Shown piece after piece: positions 1 through 6,277 of a DNA stretch of 25,670 bases. The notes under the pieces were generated by a model. That model did no database searches, was not told the origin of the DNA, and saw nothing but the letters and a program-made list of their open reading frames with translations. Origin of the DNA: Candidatus Hodarchaeota archaeon (lineage in GTDB: Archaea > Asgardarchaeota > Heimdallarchaeia > Hodarchaeales > Hodarchaeaceae); the NCBI GenBank assembly GCA_016839665.1, contig JAEOTU010000027.1, positions 1-25,670 of the forward strand. Reading direction: 5' to 3'. The position numbers and the translations under genes are program-made. The number at the start of each line of letters is the position of its first letter. The first letter of the stretch is position 1.

Positions 1-381
1 CCTCTTAGATTACCATGTGATGGCTCAACAGCTCTTATTGCAGATCTGATAGCAAATTACATCATTGATGGTAGACGAATGAATGCAGAGTTTAAAGCCA
101 ATGAGACAGAGTCAGCTCACTCTATTGGTAAAAAATCAGTTTCAGAAGGCATGAAACTCTCATCAGGTAAAGACTTAGAATCATTGTTACTTTCTGAATT
201 TTCAGATAGTAAATTATCAAAAACAAGAATTCTTTCAGTTCTTAGCGACAAAGGATTTGATATTGATAGAGAGATCCTGATACAATCTCTCGAGTCACTA
301 GTCGACCAGGAAAGAATTACAAAAGAGTCTGCTGTCCACGCTGCTTCAGGTACAAATTATTTCCTCTGGGGATTTCCTTAA
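1..381 (+). CDS. 3' end of an unrecognised protein with a winged-helix-like C-terminus (partial)
   Basis: The frame is already open at base 1 and runs without a stop to the TAA at 379-381, so this is the C-terminal 126 residues of a longer gene whose start lies outside the window; the internal ATG at 79 need not be the start. The first ~26 residues are hydrophobic/helical. A serine- and lysine-rich linker follows, and the last ~70 residues alternate three predicted helices with a short beta-like end finishing in Phe-Leu-Trp-Gly-Phe-Pro. That order (helix-helix-helix-wing) resembles a winged-helix domain, as in many archaeal regulators and in eukaryote-like complexes of Asgard archaea, but I see no family signature. 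Function unknown. The coding assignment is fairly safe because of uninterrupted length and codon use like its neighbours. Confidence 0.6.
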   Translation, partial: PLRLPCDGSTALIADLIANYIIDGRRMNAEFKANETESAHSIGKKSVSEGMKLSSGKDLESLLLSEFSDSKLSKTRILSVLSDKGFDIDREILIQSLESLVDQERITKESAVHAASGTNYFLWGFP

Positions 382-459
382 AATAAGTTTCGCAGAATGT
401 AGCGTTTTCCCCCACCAATTACAGCTCGAATTTTTCAAAAACTTCTCAGGAAATTCAAC

Positions 460-605
460 CAAAGGGAGGGTCTCCTAATGAGAGTAACTCGTACGGAATA
501 TGGGATGGATACTACAGGATTACAGCCATCACAATTGAGACTACCTCGGTGACGAGCTAGTTGATGACCTCATGTGAATAAGATTGATAAATCTTTTATT
601 AGTTC
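460..605 (+). ncRNA. Candidate structured small RNA (or short leader ORF) in the 382-688 gap
   Basis: The 307-base gap 382-688 holds no long reading frame but does hold ordered local structure. There is a GGAG/CTCC hairpin with a GGT loop around 467-477. GATGG at 504-508 can pair with CCATC at 526-530. ACTA-C-CTCG (540-548) pairs with CGAG-C-TAGT (553-561) around a GTGA (GNRA-type) tetraloop, with one C-C mismatch. AAGATT/AATCTT (580-595) follows and runs into a T-rich stretch, like a terminator. An AT-rich block at 430-441 could be its TATA box. A 24-codon ORF (478-552) with GGGAGG upstream overlaps the same bases and is the alternative. No tRNA, SRP RNA or RNase P signature was found. This is inference from base pairing read by eye. 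Confidence 0.25.
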
Positions 606-674
606 TAATAACCTAAACATAAGATGAAAAGTTAAAACTGTTAACTTGTTCATTTCTTAATGGGTTTAGTAAAA

Positions 675-691
675 GAGGTGTATCGGATTTG
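675..691 (+). promoter_or_regulatory. Ribosome binding site fixing a TTG start
   Basis: GAGGTG at 675-680 lies 8 bases before TTG at 689-691, the only suitable start in frame. The same arrangement (GGAG-type site, about 8-9 bases, TTG) recurs before the cyclophilin, methyltransferase and Arf-fusion genes. Confidence 0.55.
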
Positions 692-1075
692 GACGAGCAG
701 ACAAGAAATGAACTTCGTGCAATTCTACAAGAAGTATTTCAAAATAATTCACAAATCTTAATGGTCTCCTTAATAACGCCAGAAGGTCTTCCAATATTAA
801 CCTTTAATCGTGAAGAGAACATGGTATCCGAAATTACAGACGCAGGTATCACAAATAGATATGCTGCTCTAGCAGGAGCTAGTACTTCTCTAGGAGACCG
901 TACACTTTCAACGTTATCAGAAGAAAAAGCTCGTTTAATACATGTTCAAGGAAAAAAAAGGGATATAGCAATTGCGATCTCTCCACACCTTATTTCTTTA
1001 GTTGTGACTGAACCAACTGGAAGTCCAAACCTCATTGCTGAAAAATTAAATACAGAACTGAAAGCTAAACTTTAA
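689..1075 (+). CDS. Roadblock/LC7 domain protein
   Basis: A single-domain protein of 128 residues, the normal size for the roadblock/LC7 (MglB-like) family. The pattern fits: an N-terminal helix, then a strand reading 'MVSLITPEGLPIL', a long central helix rich in Ala/Gly/Ser (about residues 53-77), two strands around 'ARLIHVQGKKRDIAIAISP', and a C-terminal helix. These proteins dimerise and act as platforms or regulators for small Ras-like GTPases (MglB for MglA in bacteria; dynein light chain and Ragulator subunits in eukaryotes). Asgard genomes carry many copies. The start is TTG at 689 with GAGGTG 8 bases upstream. The next gene begins 13 bases after the stop and itself holds a roadblock-like domain, so the two are probably co-transcribed and may form a complex. 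The GTPase partner is not adjacent. Confidence 0.85.
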   Translation: MDEQTRNELRAILQEVFQNNSQILMVSLITPEGLPILTFNREENMVSEITDAGITNRYAALAGASTSLGDRTLSTLSEEKARLIHVQGKKRDIAIAISPHLISLVVTEPTGSPNLIAEKLNTELKAKL

Positions 1076-1088
1076 TGAGGTCAATGAG

Positions 1089-3050
1089 ATGACAATGGAT
1101 TCAAGTCAATGGTTTGAAATAACAAAAGAAGCTCTCAAACAAGCGGAAACTGAACTGGATCCCTCACAAATTGACCTTTTAGTGTTGCTTCATCCAGATC
1201 ACGAAATACAAACGTTTTCTACTTCAACCAGACAAAAAGAAGTAGAGGGTTCGGTTTTACTCGGTCAGGCTTGGCATTCTCTCATCCGTATTCTAACTTT
1301 TGAACTCCAATTAGACGCATGGAATTCTGTTACAATCAAAGGCCGTAATAAAGCAATGACAATTTACTCCCTTGGATTCGATGTTCTCCTTGTAATTTTG
1401 TCTGCTGCTGCAACTGATCCTATGGACGTCGTTAAGATAACTTTAAAATATATCTTCGCAGTCGGGTACGAGAAACAATACGAAACTGTTGGTCTAGTTT
1501 CCGCAGAAGGATTTCCTGTTTGGGTTTCTTCGATAAAAGAAATGGACGACTTTCTCTTTGCAATCTCCATTACCTCGCTTCTCACGCTTGTCGAACGAAT
1601 TGATATGGAGGTATCTGCAGGTGGTATCAACACCTGCATCCTGCAAGGAACAGAGAATTTGCTATTAAATGTTGCTTTTAATCCATCGCAGGATTTAGCA
1701 CTAGCAGTAACCCGACAAGGATCAGATCTCAATGAAATCACACTTAATTCAGAACTAAGTTCTTTATTTCAAAAAATCGTTGATCCTGTCCTATATAGTG
1801 CGATTGTTCCAGAAATCACTGATGAGGATCGAGAGCGAATGTTAGAGGAGATTCGTCAAACATTCGAGGGCGAGACGACTGAAGAAGAAATTCAAACGCT
1901 CAGTGCATTCGACACAGAAATGCTCAAGTCCTTAGAGGATGAGATCAAGACCGTAGCTAAAAAATATGGTGCTAATGAAATATCTGTTGGGTATCTACGA
2001 AGACGAATGAGATTACCAGCTGAAGTCCTTTCAATGGCATTACAATATCTGATTGGCGAGGGATCGATTGACGGAAGAATTGGAAAAGCCCGTGAATCTG
2101 GTCGGGAGATATTAGTTCTCGACTTAAGTGCTGAAATTAGTGAGGAAGAAAAAAGTCAGATCAAAATGGTTCAAACTCAAATTCACGACCTCTTCACTCC
2201 ATTAAGTCTCTTTCTATCGCAACTTCCCAAAGTTCAACCACCCAAAGCTGCTGTTCAAGAAGTTATCAGTGATGCTCTTGGAGAGTTCCAAATAATATTA
2301 ACTTTAGCGGATACGGATCCTCTGTTCCTGTTGGCCAACGATTTACGTACTTTAGGAGGCAATTTGAGAAGTTCAGTGAAAACTTTGGCTCTTTTGAAAA
2401 AACAGCTCTCTGAAACAAGTCAAGAAGACGTACTACGAGATGAACTAGAAAGAAGACATTCCAATTTATTAGATAGAATCTCTGAACAACGGTTAACAAT
2501 TGTAGGAAAAGTAACAAAGTTTCTCGAGAATATACTCAACTCTTATAGATTACTTATACGGTTACTACCCCCCCCAAGTGAGTTTAAAAAACTCTCGAAG
2601 AGTAAAGAACAAGTAGCTATTATCTTCAAGTGTTCTGCCCGTGATTGCAAAAAAGATGTTTGCATTCAAGATAGCCCATTAACATGGGTAAAATTGAGCT
2701 TGTTTACGATACTTCTAGGCATTCAAGATAATTTTCCAGAGAAATCTCCCCCAGTAGTCACCGATTTAAAAAATACACTGGAAGAACATCTCCACGAACT
2801 TGTTGCTCTAGCTAAGGAAACAGAAAGAAAAGAGAATTCTGAACAGGAATATTATCTCTTTCTTGATAATTTAGACGACCTCATAATTACTAATACTCAA
2901 AGGGATGAAGCAATCACCATCCTTAAACAAAGTGTTATAGACCAAGATAAACAAGACGATTTTTACACACATTTTGTCCAATGTAACTCGTGTAATAAGT
3001 GGTTCTGCAAAGATCATATGTTTACTGCTACCAAATGTAGATATTGTTGA
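1089..3050 (+). CDS. Multidomain roadblock-winged-helix-zinc-binding protein
   Basis: A large soluble protein (653 residues) of no family I can name as a whole. Residues ~20-110 look like a longin/roadblock-type alpha-beta domain. Residues ~133-218 look like a second roadblock domain ('VGLVSAEGFPVW', a long helix, then 'LLLNVAFNPSQDLALAV'). Residues ~230-290 are highly acidic and helical. Residues ~292-335 read like a winged helix ('ISVGYLRRRMRLPAEVL' then 'LIGEGSIDGRIG'), similar in style to PCI/UFL1-type winged helices. A long helical region follows. Two cysteine groups close the protein: C-x4-C-x4-C from residue 515, and C632/C635/C640/H643/C650/C653 at the extreme C-terminus, arranged like a treble-clef or B-box-like zinc site. 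It follows the roadblock gene by 13 bases with GAGGT upstream of ATG. A scaffold for GTPase signalling is an inference. Confidence 0.7.
   Translation: MTMDSSQWFEITKEALKQAETELDPSQIDLLVLLHPDHEIQTFSTSTRQKEVEGSVLLGQAWHSLIRILTFELQLDAWNSVTIKGRNKAMTIYSLGFDVLLVILSAAATDPMDVVKITLKYIFAVGYEKQYETVGLVSAEGFPVWVSSIKEMDDFLFAISITSLLTLVERIDMEVSAGGINTCILQGTENLLLNVAFNPSQDLALAVTRQGSDLNEITLNSELSSLFQKIVDPVLYSAIVPEITDEDRERMLEEIRQTFEGETTEEEIQTLSAFDTEMLKSLEDEIKTVAKKYGANEISVGYLRRRMRLPAEVLSMALQYLIGEGSIDGRIGKARESGREILVLDLSAEISEEEKSQIKMVQTQIHDLFTPLSLFLSQLPKVQPPKAAVQEVISDALGEFQIILTLADTDPLFLLANDLRTLGGNLRSSVKTLALLKKQLSETSQEDVLRDELERRHSNLLDRISEQRLTIVGKVTKFLENILNSYRLLIRLLPPPSEFKKLSKSKEQVAIIFKCSARDCKKDVCIQDSPLTWVKLSLFTILLGIQDNFPEKSPPVVTDLKNTLEEHLHELVALAKETERKENSEQEYYLFLDNLDDLIITNTQRDEAITILKQSVIDQDKQDDFYTHFVQCNSCNKWFCKDHMFTATKCRYC
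2568..2575 (+). repeat. C8 homopolymer inside a coding region
   Basis: Eight consecutive C residues encode part of a Pro-Pro-Pro stretch (residues 494-496) in the 653-residue protein. The frame is intact here. A one-base slip would remove everything after it, including both cysteine clusters. Such a tract is conspicuous in AT-rich DNA. Confidence 0.8.
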
Positions 3051-3080
3051 ACCTTGTTAGAACAACAGAGGACAAATATA

Positions 3081-3881
3081 ATGAAATTGGTTGCAGGAAT
3101 TGACATTGGTTCATTAACCGCTAAAATTGTAATTCTAGCTTCACTACAAGATGAAAATGAAGCAAAGGTCCAACAAAAGTACTCGTTCATAAAAAGAGTT
3201 GGATATAATCCATCGGGGGTAGCTGAAAGACTAGTAAATAATGCTAAAGAAGCTGTTGGGGTGAAAGAATTTGAATACATTATTTCGACTGGTTATGGGA
3301 GAAAATTAGTCAAGATAGCTGATAAAACAATAACTGAGATAACGTGCCACGCCAAAGGCGCTTTTTTTATCAATCCTGCGATCCGAACCATAATTGACAT
3401 TGGGGGTCAGGATTCTAAAGTAATTTCTATAAATGGAAAAGGTCAAGTTCAGGATTTTGAAATGAACGATAAATGTAGTGCTGGAACTGGACGTTTTTTG
3501 GAAGTAATGGCCAATGCTCTCGAGGTAGAGTTAACAGATTTTGGTGATCAAGCCCTAATTTCTACAAGTCCCGCTTCGATTTCTAGTACGTGTACGGTAT
3601 TTGCAGAATCAGAAGTAATTTCTAGATTAAACCAAGGAGCTGACCGATTAGATATAATTGCTGGTATTCATAAAACAATAGCTAATAAAATTGCTGCCCT
3701 CACTGCCAGGGTAGGTATTCAATCTTCAGTAGCATTGACAGGAGGAGTAGCCTTAAATCTTGGAGTGAAAAAAATGCTCGAACAGCAATTGAGTGTACCT
3801 ATAGAAGTCCCGCCAAATCCTCAAATGATAGGAGCATTAGGTGCTGCCTTATTAGCTTCCAATCAGATTGACTCCAAATAA
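3081..3881 (+). CDS. hgdC: 2-hydroxyacyl-CoA dehydratase activator ATPase (HgdC/CompA type), orphan
   Basis: An ASKHA-fold ATPase that carries a [4Fe-4S] cluster at its dimer interface and, driven by ATP, passes a low-potential electron to a 2-hydroxyacyl-CoA dehydratase or benzoyl-CoA-reductase-like partner. Visible signatures: the phosphate motif 'GIDIGSLTAK' at residues 6-15; 'STGYGR' ~69-74; 'IDIGGQDSK' ~105-113; 'NDKCSAGTGRFLEVMA' with C132; 'SSTCTVFAESEV' with C171; and 'LTGGVALNLGV' ~219-229. C132 and C171 match the two cluster cysteines of the Acidaminococcus enzyme, and the length (266) is typical. I chose ATG 3081 (AGAGG 9 bases upstream, family-like N-terminus) over TTG 3054. It sits 30 bases after the zinc-finger gene and just before a PLP dehydratase. 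No HgdA/HgdB dehydratase subunits are in the window, so its client is elsewhere or unusual. Confidence 0.9.
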   Translation: MKLVAGIDIGSLTAKIVILASLQDENEAKVQQKYSFIKRVGYNPSGVAERLVNNAKEAVGVKEFEYIISTGYGRKLVKIADKTITEITCHAKGAFFINPAIRTIIDIGGQDSKVISINGKGQVQDFEMNDKCSAGTGRFLEVMANALEVELTDFGDQALISTSPASISSTCTVFAESEVISRLNQGADRLDIIAGIHKTIANKIAALTARVGIQSSVALTGGVALNLGVKKMLEQQLSVPIEVPPNPQMIGALGAALLASNQIDSK

Positions 3882-3900
3882 AAAGTATGGGAAATTAAAA

Positions 3901-4875
3901 TTGTCCAGTATATTCAAAGGGTTAACTTTAGGAGAAGTAAAAGAAACGCTTCAACAGATTCGTCCATATGTGTCAAAAACTCCGGTGTTTAGATCTTATT
4001 ATTTAGAAAAACTCATTGGAAAAGAGATCTATTTCAAACTTGAACTGCTACAACCAACACGATCATTCAAAGTCCGGGGCGCGTGTTCCAAGGCTCTTTC
4101 ATTATCTAACGAAGAGTTATCACGTGGATTAGTGACAGCTTCAGGGGGAAATCATGGGCTAGGAGTTTGTTATGCTGGAAAGGAATTAGAGACTAAAGTT
4201 ACGGTGTATCTCCCTAAAACTACACCAACAGAGAAAGTTGAAAAAATCAAATTCTGGGGAGGAGAAGCAATTTTATTTGGTGATGTTTGGGATGAAGCTG
4301 ATGAAAAAGCTCAGGAATACGCCCAAGAGGAAGGATTAACTTATATTCATCCATTCGATGACCTACACGTTGTCAGAGGACAGGGAACGATAGCTCTCGA
4401 GTTTCTCGATGAAAAACCATATTTAGATGCGATAATAGCTTCAGTAGGAGGAGGAGGATTGATCAGCGGTTTGGGTGTAGTCGCGAGACAGATGAAACCA
4501 GAAATCAAGGTATGGGGAGTAGAAACACTCGGATGTGATGCAGTAACCCAAAGTTTCCACGCAGGTTATCCAATTACTTTGCCAGCGATAACTAGTATTG
4601 CTGATACACTTGGAGCTAAGAGAACAACTGAAACTACTCTTACGAGAATTATGGCAGTGGTAAATGATATGCAAACCGTTACCGATAAAGAAGCATTAAA
4701 CGCGTTACTACTATTGCTTGACAAAGAGAAAATGTTAGTGGAACCAGCGACATCTTGTTCTATTGCGGCGCTTTTACAGAACAAGTTTGATCTGACTGAC
4801 ACAGAAAAAGTTGGAATTATCTTATGTGGAGCTAATGTTTCTCTTAGACAGTTGAGAGATTGGAATGTAATCTGA
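3901..4875 (+). CDS. PLP-dependent serine/threonine dehydratase (fold type II)
   Basis: A cytosolic enzyme of the threonine dehydratase/serine racemase family, deaminating L-threonine or L-serine to a 2-oxoacid. The PLP lysine is K57 in 'TRSFKVRGA'. Other marks are 'ASGGNHGLGV' (substrate loop), the glycine-rich PLP-phosphate loop 'SVGGGGLISG', and 'EPATSCSIAALL' near the C-terminus. At ~324 residues it has only the catalytic domain and lacks the ACT regulatory domain of biosynthetic IlvA, so a catabolic role (or racemase activity) is more likely. No ATG exists at the 5' end. TTG 3901 gives a family-like N-terminus ('LTLGEVKETLQQIRPYVSK') and has GGGA 8 bases upstream. TTG 3868 would overlap the activator gene by 14 bases and adds 11 residues. 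Very close spacing suggests co-transcription with the activator gene. Confidence 0.88.
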   Translation: MSSIFKGLTLGEVKETLQQIRPYVSKTPVFRSYYLEKLIGKEIYFKLELLQPTRSFKVRGACSKALSLSNEELSRGLVTASGGNHGLGVCYAGKELETKVTVYLPKTTPTEKVEKIKFWGGEAILFGDVWDEADEKAQEYAQEEGLTYIHPFDDLHVVRGQGTIALEFLDEKPYLDAIIASVGGGGLISGLGVVARQMKPEIKVWGVETLGCDAVTQSFHAGYPITLPAITSIADTLGAKRTTETTLTRIMAVVNDMQTVTDKEALNALLLLLDKEKMLVEPATSCSIAALLQNKFDLTDTEKVGIILCGANVSLRQLRDWNVI

Positions 4876-4895
4876 GAATTCTGACAGAATTGCTC

Positions 4896-5414
4896 TTATG
4901 AAACCTCTTCTCCTCGAACTTCTCTTATAGATTTTATATACCAATTTTGTAACCTTTTCCATCGAACTGAGGCTTTGGCTATAATTACTGGAAAGAAAAG
5001 GATTGCCAAAAGAAAGAGGAGATTGATATACAGAGGTAGCGGAGATGTAGGTGTCACACCAGTGATTTTTAAGGCATTCCATACTATCATAATGCAACAG
5101 ATATAGTAGTAGAATTCCAAACCAGTGATTAACAATGCATTTTCATAAATCCCCGACCTTTTTCCTTTTATCAGCCGATGTAAGAAGTAACCCATGGTCT
5201 CAAGAAATAACATTATAGCGAAAAAATTGGCTCCTATAAACGTTAAAACTAGTAATTCAGCTGGATTATTCATTTGAAAAGTAATGATCCATACTAACAA
5301 GCTTAAGATTAAACTACCATAGCCAACTATGATCATAAATTGAGCTATTTGGATTTCACGTCCAATGGGCTGTGTTGAGTCTACTTCCGCAACTTTTGCA
5401 ATTTCAGTAGCCAT
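4896..5414 (-). CDS. Four-helix membrane protein of unknown function
   Basis: A 172-residue protein with four clear hydrophobic segments: about residues 24-46 ('FMIIVGYGSLILSLLVWIIT'), 52-77, 91-116 (with the unusual 'EFYYYICCIMIVW') and 126-147. A short charged N-terminus precedes them, and a basic tail ('RWKRLQNWYIKSIREVRG') ends it. Helical spacing suggests an integral membrane protein with both termini on the same side, the basic tail probably cytoplasmic. I do not recognise a family. ATG at 5414 is preferred, with GAGTGG nearby upstream; a longer reading from TTG 5495 adds 27 residues without a binding site. It is divergent from the nitroreductase gene (173 bases between) and convergent with the dehydratase gene. 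Confidence 0.7.
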   Translation of the reverse strand: MATEIAKVAEVDSTQPIGREIQIAQFMIIVGYGSLILSLLVWIITFQMNNPAELLVLTFIGANFFAIMLFLETMGYFLHRLIKGKRSGIYENALLITGLEFYYYICCIMIVWNALKITGVTPTSPLPLYINLLFLLAILFFPVIIAKASVRWKRLQNWYIKSIREVRGEEVS

Positions 5415-5587
5415 GGTTAATCCACTCAAAGAAAAAAGTCTGCAACTGATAATTAATCTTACTAAACCTGCAAATCTTTCAATCTCTAAAATCAATTAAA
5501 CTATTACTACCCGATATGAAAATTCAGATGACTTTTAAATTTACTAGGACTATATAAGAAAAAAAGGTATATTTCGGTGAAAATATT
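5415..5587. promoter_or_regulatory. Divergent promoter region, membrane protein / nitroreductase
   Basis: For the plus strand, TATATAA at 5551-5557 and TTTTAAAT at 5533-5540 are TATA-box candidates. GGTGA at 5576-5580 is a binding site 7 bases before ATG 5588. If TATATAA is used, the leader is only a few bases long. For the minus strand, AT-rich blocks lie near 5450-5457. No palindrome stood out. Confidence 0.4.
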
Positions 5588-6091
5588 ATGGAAGACGCTT
5601 TAGAACTTCTCAAAGGGCGGAGAAGTATCAGACAATATAAATCAACGCCTGTAGAACCTGAAAAGCTTGGAAAATGTCTGGAAGCAGCACAATGGGCGCC
5701 ATCAGCTTCAAACAAACAACCCTGGGAATTTATGATTGTAACAAAAGAAGAAACTCGAAAAAAACTAGCTGATCTCCACCCCTATGGGAAATTTGTAGCA
5801 GAAAGCCCAGTTATTTTTATTCCTTTAACTAATCCTGGAATCCATGCTAAGTATCACCAATCAGACACAGCATTAGCTACACTACAGTTTATGATTGAGG
5901 CTCATTCTTTAAACCTAGGGACTTGTTGGGCTGGTGTGATTGGAACAGATTTCGAACCTAAAATCAAGGAGCTTCTAAACATTCCCGAACACTTGCACGT
6001 TCTGGCGATAGTAGCTGTGGGGTATCCTAATCACACCCGCAAATCTTCACGCAAACCTTTAGATAGTATAGTCCATAGAGAGACTTTCTAA
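5588..6091 (+). CDS. Nitroreductase-family FMN oxidoreductase
   Basis: Nitroreductase-fold protein of 167 residues, in the compact-subfamily size range. These bind FMN at a dimer interface and reduce nitro, quinone, flavin or halogenated substrates with NAD(P)H. Seen in the sequence: the N-terminal FMN motif 'LKGRRSIRQYKSTPV' (about residues 8-22), 'AAQWAPSASNKQPWEFMIV' (33-51) where the Asn-x-Gln-Pro-Trp segment lines the flavin, 'LGTCWAGVIG' in the middle, and 'LAIVAVGYP' close to the end, all typical. The physiological substrate cannot be told from sequence. It is monocistronic, with its own TATA-like box and a GGTGA site upstream of ATG. A T6 run at 6110-6115 follows the stop. Confidence 0.9.
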   Translation: MEDALELLKGRRSIRQYKSTPVEPEKLGKCLEAAQWAPSASNKQPWEFMIVTKEETRKKLADLHPYGKFVAESPVIFIPLTNPGIHAKYHQSDTALATLQFMIEAHSLNLGTCWAGVIGTDFEPKIKELLNIPEHLHVLAIVAVGYPNHTRKSSRKPLDSIVHRETF

Positions 6092-6109
6092 AATTTAAAA
6101 TAGTGCAAG

Positions 6110-6115
6110 TTTTTT
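6110..6115 (+). terminator. T6 run after the nitroreductase gene
   Basis: Six T residues lie 18 bases past the stop codon in an AT-rich context. This is the form of a simple archaeal intrinsic (U-tract) terminator; no strong hairpin is needed. Confidence 0.35.
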
Positions 6116-6277
6116 GTAAAGACTGAACCCCTAATGTTCGTAAATCCTCCCTTCTTCAGTATATGAAAAAAGGTGGAGCGAAAGGCATATGTCTGAACAC
6201 GTGATGACTATATTCGTTCCGAAAGATGGGGTTCGCTTACTTTTTCTTCACTAATGTGATTTGTACATAAGAATTTT
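6116..6277. other. Convergent intergenic segment with a long-range inverted repeat
   Basis: Two genes converge here, yet the gap is long (186 bases in all). GAACCCC at 6125-6131 can pair with GGGGTTC at 6228-6234, closing a ~110-base segment. Inside it ATATG (6161-6165) can pair with CATAT (6186-6190). A 21-codon ORF (6189-6254, starting MSEHVMTIF) overlaps. A6 at 6166-6171 could serve as a U-tract for the minus-strand gene. Neither an RNA nor a peptide can be asserted. Confidence 0.2.

Noticed and set aside
6193..6207. CTGA followed by GTGATGA, resembling D' and C' boxes of a C/D guide RNA
   Set aside because: No matching C box at the right distance upstream and no D box downstream; a chance match is more likely.
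6189..6254. 21-codon ORF beginning MSEHVMTIF, with GGTGGA upstream
   Set aside because: Too short to support without homologues, and it overlaps possible RNA structure. Kept only as an alternative in the gap description.
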